A stretch of 64,000 nt of DNA from Algimonas porphyrae (lineage in GTDB: Bacteria > Pseudomonadota > Alphaproteobacteria > Caulobacterales > Maricaulaceae): positions 2,172,001-2,236,000 of the forward strand of contig NZ_CP163424.1 of the NCBI RefSeq assembly GCF_041429795.1. The letters are read 5' to 3'. Positions within the stretch are counted from its first letter, which is position 1; the number at the start of each line of letters is the position of its first letter. This document shows, piece after piece, positions 1 through 8,503 of this stretch. Both the position numbers and the translations under genes were made by a program. Under the pieces are notes generated by a model. The model saw only the letters and a list, made by a program, of their open reading frames with translations, had not been told where the DNA came from and did not search any database.

Positions 1-1674
1 GCGCTGTGAACTGTCATCGTCCAGGAACGGCGCTGCAAGATCGAACAGCAAGGGCGCTGCCGACGCGCGCCCTGTCTGTCCCGGACGCGGCGCACCGTCA
101 GGGCGACCGGTCCAGACGATAATGACGTAATCACCCGCAAGACCTGCTGCCCAGCTATCCCGGAAGCCGTAGGAGGTCCCGGTCTTGTAGGCGACACGTC
201 CGACACCCTGCATGTTGGCAAAGCCTTTCGGCACGGGCGCGTCCCGCAAGGCGTCGACGATCGCGGCGGCGGTTGCCTCTGAAACCAGTCTATAGCGATC
301 CCCCTCCGGCGCGTCGGGCGTCCATCGGAGAGGTCCCGCCTCCCCACCATTGGCCAAGGCCGTATAGAGCACGACCAGATCGCGCGCCGACAATCCCGTT
401 CCACCGAGCGCCAGGGCGAGGCCGTCTCCCTGTGCATCGCCGATCCGTCCTCGCGCCTGCGGCCCCGCAGCCGACATGGCGGCGCGGAACCGATCAGCCC
501 CGACGGCATGAAGCGCCATCACGGCCGGGACATTCAGCGAATGCTGAAGCGCTTCACGGATCGTAACCTGACCATGATAGCGCCGCGTGAAATTCTCCGG
601 ACGATAGGAACCGAACCGGGTTGGCGCATCGCGCACATCGCTCTGCAGATCGAGCGTACCGTCATCGCGGGCCATGGCATAGATGAATGGCTTCAGAGTT
701 GAGCCAGGCGAGCGGACCCGGTCCGTCATGTCGATCCAGCCCCCTGCATGATGCCGCGCGCCCGTCCCGACAAGCGCTCTCACCTCACGACTCGGGGCAT
801 GAACGATCAGAGCGGCAGCATTGACGGGGACGGCCTGTCTGGTCGTCCAGGCGGCCAGAAGACGCGTTGCGCGCGCCTGCTCATCCGGGTCCAGCGTACT
901 GATCCCGTCGCCGAAGGTCTGATGGGCGAGAATATCCCGATCCGGCAGGGCCTGTCTGGCCGTGGGAACGGGTTGCAACTTGGCCGCTGTCGCCATGTCA
1001 GGGTCGATCAGATCCGCATCCAGCATTCTGTCGATGATCCGGTCGCGTCCCGCCTTGGCGGCCACGGGATTGCGGTCGGGCCGTCTGGCTTCCGGCGACT
1101 GCGGCAAGGCGAGCAGCAAAGCGATCTCGTCAACCGTCAGATACCGCGCCGACTTGCCCAACCAGATCCGGCTTGCCGCTTCGATCCCTTCAATGTTGGA
1201 TCCGTAGGAAATCCGCGTCAGATAACGCTCCAACTGCTCGCGCTTACCCATGCGCAGATCAAGCCGGACGGCTTCCAGCGCCTCGATCATCTTGGTGGGG
1301 ACGGTTCGCGGTCGCGGCCTGTATTGGCGTCCCAGCTGCTGGGTAATGGTCGATGCGCCTGACACGATCTCCCCGGCGCTCAGATTGCTGCGCAGAGCCC
1401 GCCCGATCGCCAGCACATCCACGCCGACATGCCGATGAAAGCGCCGATCCTCGATCGCGATCAGAGCCGCAATGAATGCGGGATCGACCGCCGCCAGATC
1501 GACCGGCAGTCGAATGCGCCCATCATCGACAGACGCCATGTGCAGCACCGTCCCGTCCCGCGCCTGCAGAACGGACGATACGCTGTCGGCATCCTCGGGC
1601 AGGACCGGGGACGCCAGCCAGCCTAGCGCCAGTACGGCGCAGGCGATCGCGGCTATGGTGCGGCGTCTGATCAC
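1..1674 (-). CDS. pbpC: Penicillin-binding protein 1C, C-terminus beyond the left edge
   Basis: Bifunctional peptidoglycan glycosyltransferase/transpeptidase acting at the periplasmic face of the inner membrane. About 558 residues are in the window; the gene runs off the left edge. A short N-terminal membrane anchor (residues 6-24) leads into a GT51 domain with the glycosyltransferase motif EDRRFHRHVG (from about residue 75). The transpeptidase domain has the acyl-serine motif SPGSTLK (about residue 325), an SLN motif and a KTGTSYGFRD box close to the left edge. The GTG start is chosen because it overlaps the stop of the upstream alpha-2-macroglobulin gene as GTGA, which implies translational coupling. 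The pairing of PBP1C with a bacterial alpha-2-macroglobulin is a known conserved arrangement. No defect is visible in the part present. Confidence 0.93.
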   Translation of the reverse strand, partial: MIRRRTIAAIACAVLALGWLASPVLPEDADSVSSVLQARDGTVLHMASVDDGRIRLPVDLAAVDPAFIAALIAIEDRRFHRHVGVDVLAIGRALRSNLSAGEIVSGASTITQQLGRQYRPRPRTVPTKMIEALEAVRLDLRMGKREQLERYLTRISYGSNIEGIEAASRIWLGKSARYLTVDEIALLLALPQSPEARRPDRNPVAAKAGRDRIIDRMLDADLIDPDMATAAKLQPVPTARQALPDRDILAHQTFGDGISTLDPDEQARATRLLAAWTTRQAVPVNAAALIVHAPSREVRALVGTGARHHAGGWIDMTDRVRSPGSTLKPFIYAMARDDGTLDLQSDVRDAPTRFGSYRPENFTRRYHGQVTIREALQHSLNVPAVMALHAVGADRFRAAMSAAGPQARGRIGDAQGDGLALALGGTGLSARDLVVLYTALANGGEAGPLRWTPDAPEGDRYRLVSEATAAAIVDALRDAPVPKGFANMQGVGRVAYKTGTSYGFRDSWAAGLAGDYVIIVWTGRPDGAPRPGQTGRASAAPLLFDLAAPFLDDDSSQR

Positions 1675-4600
1675 AGGGTTGGCGGCGGAGTCACGGCTAT
1701 GCGGCCACCCGCCGTCGATGCCATGCGGCTGGGGCGGTACATATCTTCCAGATGCGCGCCCGGAAGGGCGAAATCCCCCTGCGTCGTCGCCCGCAGCACA
1801 TAGGCCAGACGCCGCGCCGGTTCGTCCCAGCGCGTATCCGTGCGCCAGGACGCAACGAACCGGTCATCGCGGGCTTCCGTCATGTCGACCGACGATAGCA
1901 CGCCGAGCCAGCCAAACGGTCCGGTGTCCCCCGCATCGTCTGCATTCAGGACGGTTTCGATTTCAAACCCTGCCGGTAGAAGATCGGCCAGGACCCACAT
2001 GGCCGATCCCCGACTCGTTCCGCTGGCTTCGAGCAGAACCACCATTCGCTCTCCGCGCGAAACGGACGCGCCCGACAGGCGCTGTCCATTCATGGCAAAA
2101 AGCGACTTCTGGAGTTCGGCACTTTGCGCGCGCGCCTGCATCGGCCCGTCCGGCAAGCCTGTGACGGACACTTGCAGCCAGACGGGAGCACTCTCGTCAT
2201 TGCCTATGCTGATGACGGATTGATCGCTCGGAACGGAGCGCGTCGCTGTCATGCCAGAGGCCGTCCAATCCTTCTGCTGGACAAAGGGAACACCGCTGGT
2301 TCGGCGTCCTGCCAGTGCCCGCAGCACCCAGGCTTTCTCATGGGTGTTCAACTGCTCCGGGCTGTCGGTCTGCAGGGTCAGCATGGCATCCGTCAGAGCG
2401 GATTCGGAGAGGTCGTCCGACAGGGCGAGCAACATGGCCGCATTGCGAATATCCGTATCGTAATAGCTGACCGGGTCGTCGTTCAGCCGATCCGCGGCGC
2501 GCTGGAAAGCCGCATTCGCGCGCTCGTCCGCGCCCATGGCTGCCAACGCGTAACCCAGATGCGACTGCGCGGCGGAACTGCGGAACCGGTCGCCGAAACG
2601 ACGGTCCAGATAGAGCAGTTCCGTTTTCTTGACCCGGTCATGACGCGCGAGTAGCGCAAACGCATAGGCAGCCCGTTCCGCCGTCCTGAGCGCATAATCC
2701 GGAGCCTCGGAATCCAAGCCAAAATTATAATCGAGTGACAAGGAGGATGACCCGTCAAGCTGAGCGAGCTGCCGCACGGCATCGAGCGTCCGTTCGCGGG
2801 CGCTGGGCGCGATGTCGAACCCGTCAGCATCAGCCTGGAGAATGAAATCGCTGATATAGAGCTGGAGGTAGGGACTGGCGGCCCCGTCATCGCGCCGCCA
2901 CAGCCCGAACGTTCCGTTCTGGCTTTGTCGGCTCAGCAGGGTTTCCACGGCAGACTGAATGGAGGCGCGTCGTTGCGCATCAGAAAAGTCCGGCAAGCGG
3001 CCCAGACTTTCGGACAATAGCAGCGGCATGGCCACGCTCGTGGTCTGCTCCGAGCAGCCATATGGATAGCGCTGCAGCGAAGCGAGCAAAGGTTGCGGGC
3101 TCAGCCCCGGCGAGAATGAGGCCGAAATCAGTGTGTCCGTCTGCCCCTGTCGAAAACCGCTACGATCCGCTGTCAGGTCAAGTGACAGAGATTGCCCCGG
3201 ATCGATCTGGATGAAGCGGGTGCGGGTCTCCGGCAAAGTCGCTGCACGCGTTTCGATCTGGTAATTGCGCGTCACGTCAAAGTCTGGCCCGGTCGTTGAC
3301 AGATTGAAGGTGGAAACACCGCGATCGCCGCCCTGAATGTTCACCCCGCCTTCACGGCGCTGCCCTCTGGTCAGAGGCACGGTGAGCTCATCGACCAAAT
3401 CGTCATCCCGGGACACGGTGACGACATAATCCCCGTCTGCGCCATCAATATTGTCCAGCGCGACGGTTGCCACAGCATTGTCGCCCGGCGCGAGGAAGCG
3501 TGGCAGGGCCAGCTGTGCCGTGACCGGATCGCGAACGACCATACGCGACGCTGCGCTGCCGATCTTCGTCTCAGACCAGACGACGCTCATGATCGTCAGC
3601 TCCCCCTGAAAGTCCGGTATATCGAGCGGGATGGTCGCCCGTCCGTTGCGGACCCTGACCGGGCCGTGAAACAGGCTGACGATCTGTGTCGGCACAACAG
3701 AGAGGCCAGCCCCGCCCAAACTGTCCCCGCCGACGCGGTCCGCACCTGAAAACGGCGCCAGCATGCGCGCATAATCGTCGAACACATCGATCGGAAAGGC
3801 CAGCTTGCCGAAAAAGTGTCCTTCCGGATCGGGAGGCGTGAAGTCCGTGATCTGCAGGATCCCGCTATCGACGGCAGCCAGTGTCAGAAAGGCCTCCTCC
3901 CCGTCCAGACCGGCAACCTGCACAACAATGTCCTGCATCTGTCGCGGCGCGATCCTCTCCGGAGTATCCAGGGTTACGCTCAGGCGCTGATCGCTGCGAT
4001 CGGCCGGAATGTGAACCAACCCGACAGCCCGGCGGGGCTGCGCGTCTTCGCCCGGCGTATAGACGGTCAGCATGGCGTAGAGATCGGTCGTCCAGTCCCG
4101 GTCGATCGGCAAGCGGATCTGCGACTCGCCCGCATCGATGCGGACCGTTTGCACCGTGCGCACATCGCGGTCGGCGACAACCAGTTCGCCTACGCCGCCA
4201 AAGGGTGAATTGACGCTCAGCACCACCGTATCGCCGGGGCGGACATCCGACTGACTCAGCCCCATATCGATCCGGTCCGGCGCGGCGGTTTCGCCGCCAC
4301 TGCGACGCCAGCCCGAGCCGAACTGATAGGAAAAGCGCGCCCCTTCAGAGGTTGTCACCTGCAAACGGTATTGTCCGTAAGGCAAGGCTTGCGCAAAACG
4401 GTATGGCCTATCCGCGCCCAGGCTGACCTTTGCTTCCTCCAGGACGAAATCGCGGCGGTCACGACGATAGCGCCAACGGCCATCTTCCCGGTACCAGTGA
4501 TAATCGTAATCTTCGCGGATCAGAGCGATTGTCGCATCCGCAGCCACCACGTCGCCAGTGGCGTTCACGGCGATCAGATCGATCTCGGCAGGGGTGTTGC

Positions 4601-6548
4601 GCTTGGCATAACCGCCATCGAAGAGTGGATTGAAGCCGACATAGACGTCTTCGCTGCGTAGCGGCAGGAACAGGCTGTCCCGAACATATCGTCCACCAGG
4701 TTCTGCGATCCCGGCCGTCACGAAGGCCCGCAAGGGCGAACGGGAGCGATATTCGTCCCCCGCCAGATCGATGGACGCTGTATAAAGCCCGTCAGCATCC
4801 GTCCGGCCGTCACCCAGCCGCAGAAACTGCTCGCGGTAGGTTTCGACCGCATCGCCGAACTGGTAACCGTCCCATTGCGGGAAGGGGTCGGGGTCGACAC
4901 TGATGCGCACTTCTGCTTCCGCGTCCAGATCCCGACCTTTTGCGCCATAGAGAAAATCAGCAGCCACGGTCAGTTCTCGCGCCTCGCCCGGCCGGAGCGG
5001 TGCCTTGTCTGCGCGCAGATCGAGGCGCAGCTGTTCCGGAATGAAATCCTCGACGGCAAACCGAACAGTGCCGACCTTGTCCAGCCCGTCCAGCTGCACG
5101 ATAGCCGTCCAGCGACCGCGCGGTGCGTCGCGGGGAATGCGGATCGTTTCGATCATCGCACCCGCCATATCGGTGGGGCTGATACGTCGTTCCAGCCACT
5201 CCGTGCCGTCCGGCTGACGCACGATTAGCAGACCGTCCCGATCGAAAGCCGCCTGCGTAGCACCGTCGCGGATCAAAGCAGTCAGATTGACCGTCTCTCC
5301 AGGCCGATAGACCCCGCGCTCCGTATAGAGCCAGGCGTCGACGGGACCGGTCGCCTCTCGCCCGGTGACGTCATAGGCCGTCAGATCAAGTGGGCTTCGC
5401 GCCAGATCCAGCGCTGCGAAGTCATCATTGCCCGCATAGGCCAGAAGCATTTTCGGTGCCATATTCCCTGCCCCGCGCAAGGCTTCGCCCGGAAATTTCG
5501 CGCGTCCTGTGGCGTCCGTCCGCGCTTCGGCCAGCACATCATTATTGCGCGCGATCAGTGTCAGTTTGACGTCGCCCACAGTCCTTGCCGAAGTGATCGA
5601 CCGGACAGTGACATGCAGCGAGTCCGCGCTCCGGTAGGAGGCGATCGCCAGATCGGTGACATAGAGCCATCGCCAGGACGACGCATTGCGGCGGTTATCA
5701 TCACCGGATTGCTGATCCAGCTGAACGACATAGGCGCCAGGTCCGTGTTCGGAGACGATCGATTCCATGGCGTAGCCAGCTTCGACAATTTCATTGACGG
5801 CTCCGGACATATCCAGAGTCTCGCTGTGTATTTCGACCCGCGTCGACCAAGCGGCTGAGTTCCAGGACCAGTCACCTTCGATGCTGGTTTCACCGATTTC
5901 CGGGCTCTGATCGAACAGCGCCCGGTGATTGACTCGGTACAGCGTCAGCTGCACCTGATCGCTGTTCATCGCCCTGATGCCGAGAACGGAATCATTTTGG
6001 CGGGGCAGGATGATCCCGTCGCCGACAAAGCCGACCATGGCCGGTTTGGGATCGAAACTGACGGTCTCGGTCAGATCGGCGCGCAGCTGGGCATCGTTCG
6101 TGGCGGAAAAGCCGGCCCGGATCGTCACTGTCGATGTCTGAGTCTCGTCCAGTCCGAGGACGCACAGCGTCGAGCCGTCGACCTGCAGGGAGATGGGCTG
6201 ATCCGGTTCGATCCGGACAAAGGCCCGGTCATCGATCACGCCATCCGCATCGAGCGCCTCCGAAAACCGGAAGCAGGCTTTTGGCACGCCATCATTCCGT
6301 CGCGTATCGAGACCACGATAAAGCAGCACATCGGATACGGGGGTGTTTACCGAACGATCTCCAGTCACACCAGAGTCCGCAGGCGTCGTGATTTCGACGT
6401 CCGGATTTTTGGATGAACGGATATCCGCAGCGTCATCCGGACCTGCTGCAAAGCCAAGCGTCGGGCCCAGATAATAACCGGCCAGCCCGGACGCCCCCAA
6501 TAGTCCGACCAAAATCAGTCCAAGTACCCAGCCCTTACCCGTGCTCAC
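1671..6548 (-). CDS. Bacterial alpha-2-macroglobulin family protein (thioester type)
   Basis: Large (1625 aa) periplasmic macroglobulin-like protein thought to trap proteases that breach the outer membrane, with PBP1C repairing the wall. An N-terminal hydrophobic helix (about residues 6-26) has no lipobox cysteine, so it is probably an inner-membrane anchor or a signal peptide. MG-type beta domains follow. The thioester motif Cys-Ser-Glu-Gln, preceded by PYG, lies near residue 1164 and is intact, so covalent trapping is expected. I place the start at the GTG at 6548, because GGAGG at 6557-6561 lies eight bases upstream of it; an in-frame GTG at 6557 overlaps that ribosome-binding site and is less likely. 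Its stop overlaps the pbpC start by four bases. Confidence 0.93.
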   Translation of the reverse strand: MSTGKGWVLGLILVGLLGASGLAGYYLGPTLGFAAGPDDAADIRSSKNPDVEITTPADSGVTGDRSVNTPVSDVLLYRGLDTRRNDGVPKACFRFSEALDADGVIDDRAFVRIEPDQPISLQVDGSTLCVLGLDETQTSTVTIRAGFSATNDAQLRADLTETVSFDPKPAMVGFVGDGIILPRQNDSVLGIRAMNSDQVQLTLYRVNHRALFDQSPEIGETSIEGDWSWNSAAWSTRVEIHSETLDMSGAVNEIVEAGYAMESIVSEHGPGAYVVQLDQQSGDDNRRNASSWRWLYVTDLAIASYRSADSLHVTVRSITSARTVGDVKLTLIARNNDVLAEARTDATGRAKFPGEALRGAGNMAPKMLLAYAGNDDFAALDLARSPLDLTAYDVTGREATGPVDAWLYTERGVYRPGETVNLTALIRDGATQAAFDRDGLLIVRQPDGTEWLERRISPTDMAGAMIETIRIPRDAPRGRWTAIVQLDGLDKVGTVRFAVEDFIPEQLRLDLRADKAPLRPGEARELTVAADFLYGAKGRDLDAEAEVRISVDPDPFPQWDGYQFGDAVETYREQFLRLGDGRTDADGLYTASIDLAGDEYRSRSPLRAFVTAGIAEPGGRYVRDSLFLPLRSEDVYVGFNPLFDGGYAKRNTPAEIDLIAVNATGDVVAADATIALIREDYDYHWYREDGRWRYRRDRRDFVLEEAKVSLGADRPYRFAQALPYGQYRLQVTTSEGARFSYQFGSGWRRSGGETAAPDRIDMGLSQSDVRPGDTVVLSVNSPFGGVGELVVADRDVRTVQTVRIDAGESQIRLPIDRDWTTDLYAMLTVYTPGEDAQPRRAVGLVHIPADRSDQRLSVTLDTPERIAPRQMQDIVVQVAGLDGEEAFLTLAAVDSGILQITDFTPPDPEGHFFGKLAFPIDVFDDYARMLAPFSGADRVGGDSLGGAGLSVVPTQIVSLFHGPVRVRNGRATIPLDIPDFQGELTIMSVVWSETKIGSAASRMVVRDPVTAQLALPRFLAPGDNAVATVALDNIDGADGDYVVTVSRDDDLVDELTVPLTRGQRREGGVNIQGGDRGVSTFNLSTTGPDFDVTRNYQIETRAATLPETRTRFIQIDPGQSLSLDLTADRSGFRQGQTDTLISASFSPGLSPQPLLASLQRYPYGCSEQTTSVAMPLLLSESLGRLPDFSDAQRRASIQSAVETLLSRQSQNGTFGLWRRDDGAASPYLQLYISDFILQADADGFDIAPSARERTLDAVRQLAQLDGSSSLSLDYNFGLDSEAPDYALRTAERAAYAFALLARHDRVKKTELLYLDRRFGDRFRSSAAQSHLGYALAAMGADERANAAFQRAADRLNDDPVSYYDTDIRNAAMLLALSDDLSESALTDAMLTLQTDSPEQLNTHEKAWVLRALAGRRTSGVPFVQQKDWTASGMTATRSVPSDQSVISIGNDESAPVWLQVSVTGLPDGPMQARAQSAELQKSLFAMNGQRLSGASVSRGERMVVLLEASGTSRGSAMWVLADLLPAGFEIETVLNADDAGDTGPFGWLGVLSSVDMTEARDDRFVASWRTDTRWDEPARRLAYVLRATTQGDFALPGAHLEDMYRPSRMASTAGGRIAVTPPPTL

Positions 6549-6600
6549 AAGCCGCACCTCCGCTATCTAGTGAATCGGTATGATCGTCATTTCTCTATAG

Positions 6601-6614
6601 TGAAAGCGCTTTAC
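6601..6614. promoter_or_regulatory. LacI-family-like operator palindrome upstream of the A2M-pbpC operon
   Basis: TGAAAGCGCTTTAC is a near-perfect inverted repeat centred on CG. It matches the general LacI/GalR-family operator form (TGAAA-N-CG-N-TTTCA). It lies about 53 bases upstream of the A2M start, in the only gap between that operon and the Hpt gene. No LacI-type regulator gene is in the window, so regulatory use is inference. Confidence 0.3.
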
Positions 6615-6779
6615 GTCCAAAGCGAGGCGAAAACGGGGTTGGCGTCCGTCTATTTTACGTCGGCTTAAGCCTATACCTCAAACCCGTCTTAAGGGTCGAT
6701 GGCTATTCATCTTGCGTACAGACTGACCTCGACAGAGGTTGGGCCCTAGAGAAAACGTTCACGCATTCTTCTCTTGTGT

Positions 6780-6812
6780 CGCCGCCGCCATTCCCCCTGG
6801 CGGCGGCGTTTT
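6780..6812 (+). terminator. Strong GC hairpin followed by TTTT, possibly ending a small RNA
   Basis: A ten-base stem (CGCCGCCGCC at 6780-6789, GGCGGCGGCG at 6799-6808) with a nine-base loop is followed by four T on the plus strand. It reads as a rho-independent terminator for plus-strand transcription, although no plus-strand gene precedes it: the sequence 6558-6779 has no supported CDS. It also touches the stop of the minus-strand Hpt gene but has no T-tract in that direction. Confidence 0.5.
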
Positions 6813-7174
6813 CATGTCCGCAAGTCACGCAAGCCTTGGCGATGCTCCCAGCGCTGGATTTCCGTCCGGACCTGTTCGATCGAAAATTCGATATTCTGAA
6901 CGGCTACGTCGCGCGCGCCCATGCGACGTTCAGGCCCTATCAGTTGCTCAGCATCCTCGCAAAGCGCGGCAAGACGCGTCGCGCCCACGGCCTTAGCCGA
7001 TCCCTTCAGCGAATGGGTCACGGACGCCCAGACCTCGTCATCGGCATCAGCGGTCAGCCCCTTGCCCCACATTTCGGTCTGATGGGTGAAGAGCGAGAAT
7101 ATTTCGCGCGTCAGCGCGACATCGCCCCCCACATAGCGGTTCAAATGGTCGAAATCGATTTCTGTCTGTGACAT
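6812..7174 (-). CDS. Hpt domain histidine phosphotransfer protein
   Basis: A 120-aa single-domain protein that relays phosphate between a hybrid histidine kinase and a response regulator in the cytoplasm. The signature HSLKGSAKAVGA puts the phospho-accepting histidine at residue 54, and the helical pattern around it fits a four-helix Hpt bundle. No kinase or receiver gene is adjacent, so the partner is unknown. It stands alone on the minus strand, divergent from the CPBP protease gene. No clear Shine-Dalgarno sequence precedes the ATG. Confidence 0.85.
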   Translation of the reverse strand: MSQTEIDFDHLNRYVGGDVALTREIFSLFTHQTEMWGKGLTADADDEVWASVTHSLKGSAKAVGATRLAALCEDAEQLIGPERRMGARDVAVQNIEFSIEQVRTEIQRWEHRQGLRDLRT

Positions 7175-7227
7175 GAAAAGGAACTCTGTCGTTAGGGCGC
7201 GCCAACGGCTATGCGAGTCGGCAGACT

Positions 7228-8403
7228 ATGGAAAGGGCTGATCTAGCCATGCGTTACTATGACCCTAGCCCGATCGGCGATACGCGCTGGTTCACCTGGC
7301 CCATCGTCCTGTGGATGACGATCATCGTCTGGATTGGCGGACAGCTGATCCTGACGGTGCCCTTGCCCTTCATGCTGGGGGCCTATGACCCGGAGGGTTT
7401 TGCCCGCCTGTTCGAGCTGTTCGATGCCGAAACGGCACGACCTAAATCGCTATTCGAACGTATCGGCACACCGTCTCTGGTCGTCGGCACGCTGACCGGC
7501 GGCCTTGGATTGCTGGCTTACTTTCTGGGCGGGCGCGAAAAAGGCGCGCTGTGGATCGCGATGATCGGTATTTTCCTGACCTTCTTCGGCCTCGTCCCCT
7601 TCTTCATGAGCAGCGCAGAGATGACGGAAGCCAATGAACTCGTCCTGTCGGTCATCGGTCTATCACCCTTTGCCTATATGTTGATGCTTCTGACCTTCCC
7701 GGTTGCATTGATCGGCCTGTATTGGGGCTGGACGCGGGTTCACAAAGGCACGTTGCGAGCCCTGCATACGACAGCCAAACGTTTTCGTTGGCTGCGCGTG
7801 GCGCAGTCATTTCTGATCATGTGGATCGTCCTGGGTCTTTACGGTCTGACCTTGAGCCAGTTCACCGACAATGCCCCGCAATTCGTCTTCGATGCGGCCC
7901 GTTTCGTACCCTATGCCATTCTGTCGCTGCTGCTACTGCCGGTTCAGAGCGCGACGGAAGAAATCGTCGTCCGCGGCTATATGAACAAGGCTGCGATCCG
8001 CTTTCTCGGCAATAAATGGGTCGCATTCATTCTGACCAGCGGCCTGTTCATGGCCCTGCATCTGGCCAACCCCGAAGCTTCTGCCGGAGCTGCATCCGGC
8101 AATCTACCCATCGTCATGAGCGGCTATTTCTTCTTCGGCTTTGCGGCCTGCCTGATGGTCCTGATCGATGACGGTCTGGAATCCGCCATCGGCGTCCATG
8201 CGGCAAATAACACGTTCGCGGCGATCTTCGTGAACTATGAGAACTCTGTTCTGCCGACACCGTCCATCTGGCAGGTCCGGGCAGAACCGACCGGGGATGC
8301 CATTTCGACGATCCTGATCCTGAGTATCGTTCTGGGACTGCTCTACCTGACACGACAGAAAAACCGTGACGTGACGCCCGCGACGGTCGGGGCTGCGGAT
8401 TGA
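7228..8403 (+). CDS. CPBP (CAAX/Abi-type) intramembrane glutamic protease
   Basis: A 391-aa polytopic membrane protein with about eight hydrophobic segments. It carries the motifs of the CPBP/Rce1-like family: the EE-x3-R motif in TEEIVVRGY (about residue 243), a conserved histidine in ALHLANPEA and HAANN near the C-terminus. These residues build the glutamic-protease site in characterised members. The substrate is unknown; bacterial relatives act in bacteriocin self-immunity or protein maturation. The start is uncertain: an in-frame ATG at 7249 follows AAAGGG at 7232-7237, whereas the ATG at 7228 has no visible ribosome-binding site. Confidence 0.85.
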   Translation: MERADLAMRYYDPSPIGDTRWFTWPIVLWMTIIVWIGGQLILTVPLPFMLGAYDPEGFARLFELFDAETARPKSLFERIGTPSLVVGTLTGGLGLLAYFLGGREKGALWIAMIGIFLTFFGLVPFFMSSAEMTEANELVLSVIGLSPFAYMLMLLTFPVALIGLYWGWTRVHKGTLRALHTTAKRFRWLRVAQSFLIMWIVLGLYGLTLSQFTDNAPQFVFDAARFVPYAILSLLLLPVQSATEEIVVRGYMNKAAIRFLGNKWVAFILTSGLFMALHLANPEASAGAASGNLPIVMSGYFFFGFAACLMVLIDDGLESAIGVHAANNTFAAIFVNYENSVLPTPSIWQVRAEPTGDAISTILILSIVLGLLYLTRQKNRDVTPATVGAAD

Positions 8404-8503
8404 TTATCAGCGCCTATCGTCGCTTTTGTTCATTCCGGCCCTATGATAGCGCGGTCAGTAAGAATCGCTGACAATATGGCGAAGAGAGGATGGTCAGGGG
8501 ATC

